DNA of 64,000 nt from Rhodobacter viridis (lineage in GTDB: Bacteria > Pseudomonadota > Alphaproteobacteria > Rhodobacterales > Rhodobacteraceae): positions 1 to 64,000 of the forward strand of contig NZ_QJTK01000013.1 of the NCBI RefSeq assembly GCF_003217355.1, given 5' to 3'. Within the stretch, counting starts at the first letter, position 1. Every line of letters starts with the position of its first letter. The translations under genes were made by a program, and so were the position numbers. The notes below the pieces were generated by a model. The model saw only the letters and a list, made by a program, of their open reading frames with translations, was not told the DNA's origin and searched no databases. Positions 1-7,931 of this stretch are shown piece by piece.

Positions 1-87
1 GCGGTGGTCCGCGGCTACGCTCATCGGCCCCGGCATCACTGAACTGGCGCAGTTTTTCGCACATTTGCAAAAGCAAGGAGGCCCCGT

Positions 88-615
88 ATGACGCCCGACG
101 AGATCATCGATCCGCTGCGCCCCATGCAGCACCTATCCGACACGCTGCGCAACACATTGCATCCGCATCAAGGGGGGGCGCGCGATATCGCCCCCGAAAT
201 CCCTATTTTGCTCGAGACCTGCCGATGGATGCAAGGCGCGGATCCTACGGCGCCAATCTTGACGCGCGATCTGGTCAGCTTGTGCGACTATCTCGACGCG
301 CTCGCCGACGCCGAACCGGAGGCGATCCTCCTTGCCGATGCGCCCCGGATCGATCGCTGGTGCGCCGCCGTGATCGCCGATCTGCCAGTGCTTGTCAGCC
401 TCGTCACGGGCCATCCCCGGTTGCGGCAGGGCGCACGCACAGTCACCTCGCCCCTTGTTCGCATCGCCCCCGACCGGGGCTGGGCACGCACCTTTTCGCG
501 CTATTACCGGCTCGGCCGCCCCGATCAATCCGTTTTTACCGCACTGCTCGCAGAGGGCCGCTTGCATCCGGGCGCACTGCGTTTCGACATTCCAGATCTC
601 GGGGGCTGGACCTGA
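88..615 (+). CDS. Hypothetical protein, 175 aa
   Basis: I do not recognise this protein. It is a soluble, mostly helical-looking protein without signal peptide or membrane segment, and it has a proline-rich tail. The ATG at 88 is preceded by a good Shine-Dalgarno (AAGGAGG, about 75-81) at normal spacing, which supports the start. It lies 51 bp upstream of a second unknown gene on the same strand, so the two are probably cotranscribed. Both sit upstream of a toxin-antitoxin pair and a TnsABC-like operon, so they may be cargo of a mobile island. The coding assignment is supported by the RBS, length and codon use; function is unknown. Confidence 0.6.
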   Translation: MTPDEIIDPLRPMQHLSDTLRNTLHPHQGGARDIAPEIPILLETCRWMQGADPTAPILTRDLVSLCDYLDALADAEPEAILLADAPRIDRWCAAVIADLPVLVSLVTGHPRLRQGARTVTSPLVRIAPDRGWARTFSRYYRLGRPDQSVFTALLAEGRLHPGALRFDIPDLGGWT

Positions 616-666
616 AGACTCTGGGAGGGGTATCCCGTGCCCACGCCCGAATATATAGGAGACCCG

Positions 667-1104
667 ATGTCCCGAGACGCCGAAATTCGTGACAAGCTTG
701 CCCGGCTCGAGGCCCTGTTCGCGCGCGGCGCGACCGAAGGCGAGCGCGCCGCCGCCGGAGCTGCGATCGACCGCCTGCAGGCTCGCCTAGGGTCTGCGGC
801 ACCCGCCGACGAGCCGGAAACCGAGATGCAATATACTTTCCCCGACAGCTGGTCGGTGCGGATCTTCATTGCGCTCTGCCGCAAGCATGGCGTTCGTCCC
901 TACCGCTATCCCCGACAGCGTCGCACCACAGTGATGGTCCGCGTGCGGCAGGGCGCGTTCGAAGCAACCGTCGCGGCGGAATTTCGCACGCTGCACCGCG
1001 AACTGATCGGATATTTCGACGAGATGGTCGATCACCTGATCGCTGACGCGATGCGCAGTGATGGCAACGACGAGACCCTGGAGCAACGCCAGATCGCTAA
1101 GTGA
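667..1104 (+). CDS. Hypothetical protein with DUF2786-like N-terminus, 145 aa
   Basis: This small soluble protein begins with a charged helical segment (residues 4-35, including KLARLEALFARGATEGERAA) that resembles the start of DUF2786 proteins, which are common in phages and mobile elements. The rest (residues 50-130) is a basic, mixed domain I cannot place. The ATG at 667 has an AGGAG about 6 bases upstream; the in-frame ATG or GTG candidates further up lack one. It follows the previous unknown gene by 51 bp on the same strand and converges on the hipA-like gene. The DUF2786 resemblance is pattern recognition only, and the role is unknown. Confidence 0.55.
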   Translation: MSRDAEIRDKLARLEALFARGATEGERAAAGAAIDRLQARLGSAAPADEPETEMQYTFPDSWSVRIFIALCRKHGVRPYRYPRQRRTTVMVRVRQGAFEATVAAEFRTLHRELIGYFDEMVDHLIADAMRSDGNDETLEQRQIAK

Positions 1105-1128
1105 GGGAAAGCCCCGACGGCCACGCAG

Positions 1129-2409
1129 TCAGGGCTTCAGAACTGCCAACGGACCATAGCCGTCGAAGGCATAGGCGGGAAGGAACTGCCGACCAGCGAA
1201 ATAGTGCTGCTCGATGGGGCTCATGCCCGCCTCTTCGGTGACCTGCCGCCAGTTCCGCACAATCGTTTCGACCTGGGCATCGATGATCTGGCGCGCCGTT
1301 CCGGAATCAAGCAGGAAGGCCGGGGCTGCGGCCAGGGCAAGCGTCAACTGCGCCGTCCGACGACCTTCAGCCACGATCATCGCTTGGTTCGCCTCGATGC
1401 CCGACCGCCTCTGTGGGGCGATATCGTAGGCGGGGGTGAGATGCAGATATTTTCCGTCCCAGAAGGCCGCATGATTGCGCGCATGATCGTCAGTGTTGCC
1501 TACTAGGATGTTGAAACTCAGACGCGCGAACAGTTCGCATAGGGTCTCTTTCGGCGCCGCGAATTTCTTACGAATGATGTCGGCAAGCCCGGGGTAGGAA
1601 ATGTGATGGGCCACCATCTCATGCTCCTGTGTCCAGGTCAGCGCCGAGACCATCGCCCGTCGAGCCCAGGCGCCTTGGCCTGCGGCCACCCGGTCGAACC
1701 GTTCCACCAGAAGAACGTCGCGATCGAGGACCCGCGTGATCGTCACGGGAGCGGTGTCGATCCCGGCCAGCGCCGCCAGCCGCATGGCGGTGAATTCGGC
1801 CTTGACCATCGCGAAGCTGTCGTTCGTCGCGGAGAATTTTGCGATCAGCTTTCGCTCGGACGTCGCGTCGGTGATCAGCGCCTTGGGCCGCGCGCCACCG
1901 ATCGAACTGCCATGCAGGACGGCCCGGTCGAGCGCGGGCGGAACCGGATCGCCAGCCTCGATCCGGTCGGCGAAATCAAGCAGATCGGCGAGGCTCGCTT
2001 CTTCGCTTTCGCGTGGCACGCAATGCGTCCCCGCAGCCTGAAAATCGAGGGCCCCGATCCGGTCTGAGCCAGAGTGCGCCATGAAGGTCATCTCGCCAAA
2101 GGCATCCTCGGCGATTTCGGCGCGCTTGTGGCCCAAGAGATCATGCACGATGACACGCCTCCCCCATCTGTCGGGCAGGGCGTCGCGCAGACTTGGCGCC
2201 AGATCGTGCCCGGGCGGCGGATCGATCATGCCCGGCTGAAGCGGCAGGTCGAGATCGAATACGGCGATCGCGTCGGGACGATCAAGGTAGCTTCGCCCAT
2301 AGTTGAAGAAGATCCGCGTGCCTTCCCGCGCCACCCGCCCGGCCACGACAGGCTGCGTCGCCCCGGGCAACCAGATCCAAACGAAGAGTTCCGTGGGCTC
2401 AGAAATCAT
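1129..2409 (-). CDS. HipA-family Ser/Thr kinase toxin
   Basis: HipA proteins are toxin kinases that phosphorylate a translation factor (glutamyl-tRNA synthetase for E. coli HipA) and cause growth arrest. This 426-residue protein has the usual length and layout. A small N-terminal subdomain covers about residues 1-110. A P-loop-like GGARPKA is at 171-177, the catalytic loop NTDDHARNH at 305-313 and the metal-binding YDIAP at 328-332. The key residues are present, so it looks active. Its start overlaps the end of the upstream hipB-like gene by 11 bp, the normal antitoxin-first coupling. Which protein it phosphorylates cannot be read from the sequence. Confidence 0.93.
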   Translation of the reverse strand: MISEPTELFVWIWLPGATQPVVAGRVAREGTRIFFNYGRSYLDRPDAIAVFDLDLPLQPGMIDPPPGHDLAPSLRDALPDRWGRRVIVHDLLGHKRAEIAEDAFGEMTFMAHSGSDRIGALDFQAAGTHCVPRESEEASLADLLDFADRIEAGDPVPPALDRAVLHGSSIGGARPKALITDATSERKLIAKFSATNDSFAMVKAEFTAMRLAALAGIDTAPVTITRVLDRDVLLVERFDRVAAGQGAWARRAMVSALTWTQEHEMVAHHISYPGLADIIRKKFAAPKETLCELFARLSFNILVGNTDDHARNHAAFWDGKYLHLTPAYDIAPQRRSGIEANQAMIVAEGRRTAQLTLALAAAPAFLLDSGTARQIIDAQVETIVRNWRQVTEEAGMSPIEQHYFAGRQFLPAYAFDGYGPLAVLKP

Positions 2410-2728
2410 CCTTCAACTCCGGCTTGCGGGAATGGATACGACGTGGCAGCAGATCGAGCCTGCCTCGCGTCTCTGCCAGCCGACCTTCAACAGCCGCCGC
2501 GTCCCCGAAGAGTTGCAGCCCGACAAGAAATGCAGCCTCGAACACCGTGCCGATCGCCACCGTCGGCTTGCCGCTTTCCAGCGCACGCACAGTTTTTCGA
2601 GCGCAACCCAACCGATCGGCAAGATCCTGTTCGCTCCAACGCAAGAGCTTACGGCGAGCCTGAATCTCGTCGGCGAGAAGCTGCAGGCCGTGTCGGGTTG
2701 CAAGGGAGTGGGGACGAGGGTGGGTCAT
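2399..2728 (-). CDS. HipB-like XRE-family antitoxin/repressor
   Basis: This 109-residue protein carries a Cro/C1-type helix-turn-helix at about residues 18-72 (it contains WSEQDLADRLGCARKTVRAL and ALESGKP). That is typical of HipB antitoxins, which neutralise HipA and repress their own operon. It precedes and overlaps the hipA-like gene in the expected antitoxin-toxin order. The C-terminal 35 residues are charged and probably contact the kinase. Autoregulation through the AT-richer region upstream (2729-2830) is expected for the family, but I do not see a clear operator palindrome there. Confidence 0.9.
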   Translation of the reverse strand: MTHPRPHSLATRHGLQLLADEIQARRKLLRWSEQDLADRLGCARKTVRALESGKPTVAIGTVFEAAFLVGLQLFGDAAAVEGRLAETRGRLDLLPRRIHSRKPELKDDF

Positions 2729-3110
2729 CGGAGGGGGCGGGCGATGTTGATTTTCGGAGCGATCATGGCGGAAAACCTGTGATCATACAATGCCCTGAAA
2801 GGGTTAAAGACTATCTAAGGAAACTATAATGTGATTTATGACTCCCAAAAGATACAATCGCACATCATCCTAAGTCCTGTTCGGATGTTGCACCACGAGA
2901 CGGGAACCCGATCCGGCTCTTCCACAACGCTGGGGCCTGGGATCTGCCATCTTTCACTTCCGCCTCTAGAAAAATGCCTTGCCGCATTGCGAGAGCGCGG
3001 TTGTCGAACACCGCGCGACAAGTATTGTAAAATTTTTTTCCGAATACTCCTTGCCATTTTCGTCTGGTCGTCATAGGTGCGATGCAGAAGTGGTAAGGAA
3101 GTGCCCTAAA
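2729..3110 (+). other. Divergent intergenic region, AT-richer than surroundings
   Basis: This spacer separates the minus-strand hipBA pair from the plus-strand gene at 3111 and must hold promoters for both. It is clearly less GC-rich than the rest of the window, with runs such as AAATTTTTTTCCG near 3030. Short open frames cross it, but none has a convincing ribosome binding site or codon pattern. I see no RNA gene. The base composition fits recently acquired DNA. Confidence 0.5.
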
Positions 3111-3812
3111 ATGGCTACAGTAGGTCAAATGCGCGACGCGCTCTGCGCCGAATTCGGCGTGAGCCCGATGCGAATGAAAGCGCTGTCCCAAGCGCTGTCC
3201 GAGGCTTCTTTGCGCACCGAGGGAGGGGCGGGCCGAGGCGCGGCGACGATGACCGGCACCGATGTTGCCATCCATGCGATTTCCGCAATGCTGAATCTGG
3301 CCACGAAAGACGCACCAGACGTGATCCGTAGTCTGCTGGCGATGCGGCTTGTTAATTTCGCCCGCCATTTGGGGCCCAATGCACTTTGCGAATTTCCGAC
3401 CCAACCCAGCGGTTCGAAACTGCTTGACGCGTTGACAACTGTTCAGCAAAAGCTCGCGATGCCTGAAGCGGAGTACCCGGTGCCGGAGACTTTTGGCGCC
3501 TTTCTTGGGCAATGGGTGGAGGGTATTCTCGACCCGACCATCGGCACCTACCCCCAGGCAACTGGAAACCGTGTGCGCCCCGCGGATGGGACCGCAACTC
3601 TCAAAATCTCGCTCAATGGCCATTACGCGACCTACACCTACGTAATCAATAGCGGATCCCATGAATTCGCAGATGATTTTGACAGGGTTGAAGCGACCTA
3701 TTCTGTCGACGGGGTTCTGGCCCCAGTGCGGCTAAAATGGGAGAATATGCTTATCATCACTGACGCAGTATTCCGGCGTTTGCGCGAGATTGCGGTGGAG
3801 ACGAAGAAATGA
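3111..3812 (+). CDS. Hypothetical protein, 233 aa
   Basis: I do not recognise this protein. It is predicted soluble, with no signal peptide. The N-terminal ~60 residues look helical and could be a DNA-binding or adaptor segment. The C-terminal part (about 165-230, with KISLNGHYATYTYVI) looks like a beta-rich domain. The ATG at 3111 is chosen because AAGGAAG lies about 10 bases upstream; the open frame extends further back to 2979 in low-GC sequence without a good RBS. It sits between the hipBA pair and the TnsABC-like operon in a GC-poor setting and may be island cargo. Confidence 0.6.
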   Translation: MATVGQMRDALCAEFGVSPMRMKALSQALSEASLRTEGGAGRGAATMTGTDVAIHAISAMLNLATKDAPDVIRSLLAMRLVNFARHLGPNALCEFPTQPSGSKLLDALTTVQQKLAMPEAEYPVPETFGAFLGQWVEGILDPTIGTYPQATGNRVRPADGTATLKISLNGHYATYTYVINSGSHEFADDFDRVEATYSVDGVLAPVRLKWENMLIITDAVFRRLREIAVETKK

Positions 3813-4363
3813 TGATGCACCCGCCCATTCAAGCCGACTCGGTAGAAGAGACCGCCTCTTTCATTTTCCTCTACGCCCTCACCATCGGCATGCCGTGGGG
3901 AAAATACTGGATTATTGGGTCGGCATTGTTGCGCGCAGTTGCAAATTCCGTTTCGGTTATGGCTCCATGCCTGGCCGCGAAAAATTCGGGCGGGAAAATG
4001 CAAGTGACGTGCCGGCAACGCAACTACCGCGCCGGGGCCGTCAGCGATAAAGTCTCTTCATTCCATTTTTCGCACATGGTCGAAAAATGCATTTCTTGCA
4101 ATGAGTTGGCGATCATGGCCACCTCGTTTTCGCAAGCAGGCCGGACGGCGATAGGCATAATAGCCTGATCAATCCGGTCGGCGAAACGCCGACAAACACA
4201 CCACAACCATTCTGCCCAGCAATGCCCTGACCGTGGCCACGGTCGCGCTTTGCCTGAATCCTGACCTCCATCGTCATGACGGCGATGGCACAGCCCGCCT
4301 CGCAAGAGGCCTCCCATGGACCCGTAACCCGGAACCCTCGACAAGTTCGAGAAAGGAGAAGCT
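3813..4363. other. 551-bp intergenic region before the TnsABC-like operon; possible transposon end
   Basis: No convincing gene is visible. A 119-codon frame (3809-4168) overlaps the preceding stop but has no domain and unusual composition, so I do not call it. The stretch holds several short related words, ATTTTTCGCACAT (4065), ATTTCTTGCAATG (4091) and CGTTTTCGCAAGC (4125), spaced 26 and 34 bp. These could be transposase-binding sites facing the array at 9095-9288. The promoter for the operon starting at 4364 should lie in the last 150 bp, and a GAAAGGAG ribosome site precedes the ATG at 4364. Confidence 0.4.
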
Positions 4364-4843
4364 ATGCGTGAAGAAATCTCTATCCAATTGGCGCTGTCGC
4401 TCTACCAGCGCGAAACTGCCCGCCCTGAACTCGCTCCCGCCGTCGAGATTCTCGACGCCCATGCCACCGATGCGGCCGAACTCGCGGTGGTGCTGATCAA
4501 CGAATTTCTGCGGGATCCCGGCGAGATGAAGAAGGCTCTTCACCGCCGTTATGTCGCGGAAATGGGCGGCATCAATCAGCGGCGTACGACTGCGGGTCAG
4601 TCGCGGATCAAGGGCGTTTCCGCCTCCGACTTGTCCCGGATTATCGACATCGTCTCCATGTTGGGGGGCTCTCTCTATCGCGTGTTCCTGGGGCTCCCCC
4701 TGCCCCCTTACCACCCCGATCCCGGGGACGATATCGCGCAGTTCTTCTCCGAACTGCGGGGGCGCCTGATGACCGAACTGGAGGCGGCCGGCAACGGCCA
4801 ATTCCCTGCGTATAAAGCGATTTCGTCGAACGGGGGGCTGTGA
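4364..4843 (+). CDS. Unknown 159-aa protein, first gene of the TnsABC-like operon
   Basis: This small soluble protein matches no family I know. It is rich in helices at residues 1-100 and has a proline-rich turn (PLPPYHPDPGDD) near 130. AAAGGAG precedes its ATG at good spacing. Its TGA overlaps the ATG of the tnsA-like gene (TGATG), so the two are translationally coupled. In Tn7-like elements the gene beside tnsA is usually part of the transposition module or its control. By position alone it could be a regulator, a target-site adaptor or a transposase partner. This is inference; no motif identifies it. Confidence 0.75.
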   Translation: MREEISIQLALSLYQRETARPELAPAVEILDAHATDAAELAVVLINEFLRDPGEMKKALHRRYVAEMGGINQRRTTAGQSRIKGVSASDLSRIIDIVSMLGGSLYRVFLGLPLPPYHPDPGDDIAQFFSELRGRLMTELEAAGNGQFPAYKAISSNGGL

Positions 4844-5661
4844 TGCGGGGTATCCACGCCATGATCGACGCGCACCGCCAACGCATGCAGAGCGTCAAGC
4901 AAAAGCTCGGCTATATGCCGGAAAATCAGCCGCCGAAACGCGCCCCGCGTAAGGCTCCGTCGCCGTTTGAGGGTCCGAAGCCCCGGGCGGTGATCCCGGC
5001 CATTTCGGCGCGCAAGGTGATCCGCAAATCCACCGCGAGTTGCCGCCTGAGTGTGTCTGCCCGCCACGTTGGCGACGATGCCATCATGATCCGCGAGCAG
5101 GAAAGCTACCAAGAATATAGGATTTTCGTTTGCCTCGAAAACAACCCGCTGACGGAGCGTATCGACACTCAGGCTCTTCGGGTCACTTATGAGGACAAGC
5201 GGATCGACAAGGACCGGCATCACTATCCCGACCTCATCGTGCGGTTGCGCGACGATCGCAAGATCGCGGTCCTCGTCAAGCCCTGGAAGCTCTCGCAGGA
5301 CAAGGAGTTCCTGACAAAGGTTGCGATGATGCGTGCCGATCTTATGCCGGAGGTGTTCGACAATATTCTGGTCCGGACGGAGCGCCATGTGACGGAGGTG
5401 CAATTCCGAAATGCTCTCCTGATCCGGAACTATCGTCGTTCGCAGGATCCTGACGCGGACCAGCAGATTGCAGCCTTCGCCGCCACCCTCGCCGACGAAA
5501 TCAGCGTGCAAAGCCTGATCAACTGGACCGGCCTCGGCGAACGCGCCTTCCCGGCGGTGGTCCGCGCCATCGGCACCGGCCTCTTCTCGGTGCGCCGGGG
5601 TACGCTGATCGAACCTGACGGCTGGGTCATTCCCGTCGGCATGGCACGCGGCGACATCTGA
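4843..5661 (+). CDS. TnsA-like transposon endonuclease
   Basis: TnsA is a restriction-enzyme-like nuclease that cuts the 5' transposon strand while TnsB cuts the 3' strand, giving true cut-and-paste transposition. This 272-residue protein has a basic, proline-rich N-terminus (1-60). A nuclease core follows at about 83-150: ESYQEYRIF (candidate Glu 87 or 91), HHYPDLIV (Asp 130) and VLVKP (Lys 146). The residue two before the lysine, Gln in Tn7 TnsA, is Leu here. It overlaps the preceding gene (TGATG) and is followed after 107 bp by the tnsB-like gene. I chose the ATG at 4843 over the GTG at 4840. The identification rests on the motif and on its neighbours. Confidence 0.8.
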   Translation: MRGIHAMIDAHRQRMQSVKQKLGYMPENQPPKRAPRKAPSPFEGPKPRAVIPAISARKVIRKSTASCRLSVSARHVGDDAIMIREQESYQEYRIFVCLENNPLTERIDTQALRVTYEDKRIDKDRHHYPDLIVRLRDDRKIAVLVKPWKLSQDKEFLTKVAMMRADLMPEVFDNILVRTERHVTEVQFRNALLIRNYRRSQDPDADQQIAAFAATLADEISVQSLINWTGLGERAFPAVVRAIGTGLFSVRRGTLIEPDGWVIPVGMARGDI

Positions 5662-5768
5662 TCCCTCGCCAGATCTTCAAACGCCCAACGCCTGCGCACC
5701 CAAGCGCAGGCGACCGGGGCCCTGCACCCACATGTCACTCCACAGGTCAGCCAACACAGGAGTATGAA

Positions 5769-7931
5769 ATGACCACATCTGTCGCCCGCGTCGTCAATCT
5801 TGAAGATCTGATCTTTATCGGCACCACGCAATACTGCATCGACGAGGTCAACGAGGCCGGGCTCTGGCTCGAAACCCTGAGTGAGCCCCGTCTGCGCAAG
5901 TTTCTGGATTTCGCGGCGTTGGAAAAGCTGCGCCTCAGCCCGGATTATCGCGTTATCAAGAGGTATTTCGCCCCTCTCCACCGGCGCGAGGGAAAACCGG
6001 CCGCTGGCAGCATCCTCACCCGTCTGGACAACGATGAGACGGAAAAGCTCAACGCCCATGTCGAAATGACCGAGTGGCTGCTCGCAAAGGAACGTGCCGG
6101 CGAAATGTCCCGCAGCGACGACAGCATGAAGGCGCAGCTTCCGGCGCTGAAGGCGCACATGGATCTCTGCGCCCGTGCGGGACGCAAAAAAAATTATCGC
6201 ACGAAGCGCACCGTTTTCGATGTGCCCTCGCTCAAGACCCTGCGCAAGATGATGAACGCCTACACTGAGGCGGGGAATGACCTTCTGGCCCTCGCGCCGA
6301 AGAAAGTGACCCGACCTTCGGAGAGGCGGCTTGATCTTACGGTCGCAAAAATCTTGCGCACCGTGGTGCGCACTGAATATCAAAGTCGTCAGCGCCCGAG
6401 CGGCAACTCGGTGCTCCTGGCGGTGGAAAAAGCCATCGACGATGAAAATGCCCGCCGGAGGCAATGCGGACAAGACCAGCTTGAATACCCCTGCCTGCGG
6501 ACGATCTATCGCGAGATCGACAAGCTCGATCCGCTCGAGACCTATGCCAATCGTCACGGAGAAAAGGCGGCGAAGAGCAAGTTTAAGATCACCGACACCG
6601 GTTTGATGGTCACGCGCCCTCTCGAACGCGTCGAGATCGACGAGGTCAAACTCGATGTATTGTCGATTGCAATCGACAGCGGTATCGCCGCGAAAATGAC
6701 GGTCGAGCAATTGCGTGAGCTCGAGCGGACGCGCCGCTGGGCCGTAGTGGCGATCGATATCGCGACGCGCTGCATCCTTGGCATCGTCGTCACCCCGGCG
6801 CCGTCTCGTGAAGCGACGTTGCGGGTGATGGAGCAGACGACACGCGACAAAAGCGACATCGCTGCGGCGTATGGTTGCCAAAACGACTGGTGCCAAGGCG
6901 GCCGGTGGGAACTCAGCGTCATGGACAACGGGACGGGTTTCGTGCCCCAGCGCATCCGCATGGCGGCGGCCGCCATGCAGGCAAGCGTGATGTTTACCGA
7001 AGCCGGAGAACCCAGCCAACGCGGAACCATCGAACGTTTTTTCCGCACTGTCGGCACGAAAGTAATGCCGCTCCTGCCGGGACGCACCTTCTCCAATACC
7101 CAGGAACGCGGGGACTACCCGAGCGCGGAAACGGCCTGCCTCACCGATGATGAATTGACGCGTATTTTGGTCAAATGGATCGTCGATTGCTATCATCATG
7201 AGCCCCATTTCGGTTTGGGCGGCGAGACACCCGCACATGCGTGGGCGCGGCTGACGGCCAAATATCCGCTTGTCGATGACTTGTCTGGCTACGAGCGGCG
7301 GGAGGCATTCGGACGCCGCTTCCGCAGGCAAGTGACGGGCCGTGGCATCATCCTGTTCGGGATCGAGTATGCGAGCGAACTGACCGCCCATATCCACCTG
7401 CACGAGAAGAACGATGTGCTGGACTGTCGCGTCGACGAGCACAATCTGGGTTGGATTTCGGTGCTTTGGGACGGTGAATGGCACCCGCTCAAGGCGAAAT
7501 GGGATTTCTTCGACGGGATCCATCTTGCCGACTGGCAGGAGACCCTGGCCGTGATGCGCGCACAGAACAAACTGCTCGCGCGAGAAAGCAGGCGCACGGT
7601 CAAAGCTGCCCTGAACAGCGTTCGCGCCATCGTCGATGCCGCGAAAACGCGCTGCAACGTCGGCCCGGACTCGCTGAACTCGAAAACTTTGATCCGCATC
7701 GAGAAGGAAATTACCCGCTCGATGAGCCACATCGATCAGAACCCCGAAGCCACCGAAGCCGCCGATGGGGCGACTCTCGGCGCGCTGTTCGAAGACGATT
7801 TCGACGATTTGCTTCGCATCGCCCCGTGCGAAGTCGCCGCCGACGCGGCGACGCCGCCCGCCTCCGCCAACGGGAACAATGACGGCCGGACCGAAGACAA
7901 CGACGACGATTATGTGGAGATTTCGGAATGA
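5769..7931 (+). CDS. TnsB/TniA-like DDE transposase
   Basis: TnsB is the RNase H-fold transposase that binds the transposon ends, cuts the 3' strands and joins them to the target. This 720-residue protein has an N-terminal DNA-binding region (1-280), an rve-type catalytic core and a Mu-transposase-like C-terminal beta domain (from about 490). The catalytic triad is visible: Asp 291 in VEIDEVKLD, Asp 386 in SVMDNGTGF and Glu 422 in RGTIERFFR, with the D-35-E spacing of the family. AGGAG precedes the ATG. The last residues are acidic and asparagine-rich, a likely contact for the ATPase. It overlaps the next gene by 4 bp (ATGA). Confidence 0.93.
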   Translation: MTTSVARVVNLEDLIFIGTTQYCIDEVNEAGLWLETLSEPRLRKFLDFAALEKLRLSPDYRVIKRYFAPLHRREGKPAAGSILTRLDNDETEKLNAHVEMTEWLLAKERAGEMSRSDDSMKAQLPALKAHMDLCARAGRKKNYRTKRTVFDVPSLKTLRKMMNAYTEAGNDLLALAPKKVTRPSERRLDLTVAKILRTVVRTEYQSRQRPSGNSVLLAVEKAIDDENARRRQCGQDQLEYPCLRTIYREIDKLDPLETYANRHGEKAAKSKFKITDTGLMVTRPLERVEIDEVKLDVLSIAIDSGIAAKMTVEQLRELERTRRWAVVAIDIATRCILGIVVTPAPSREATLRVMEQTTRDKSDIAAAYGCQNDWCQGGRWELSVMDNGTGFVPQRIRMAAAAMQASVMFTEAGEPSQRGTIERFFRTVGTKVMPLLPGRTFSNTQERGDYPSAETACLTDDELTRILVKWIVDCYHHEPHFGLGGETPAHAWARLTAKYPLVDDLSGYERREAFGRRFRRQVTGRGIILFGIEYASELTAHIHLHEKNDVLDCRVDEHNLGWISVLWDGEWHPLKAKWDFFDGIHLADWQETLAVMRAQNKLLARESRRTVKAALNSVRAIVDAAKTRCNVGPDSLNSKTLIRIEKEITRSMSHIDQNPEATEAADGATLGALFEDDFDDLLRIAPCEVAADAATPPASANGNNDGRTEDNDDDYVEISE

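Noticed and set aside
3809-4168. 119-codon frame overlapping the end of the gene at 3111
   Set aside because: No ribosome site of its own, odd composition, no recognisable domain; the region looks like a control or end region.
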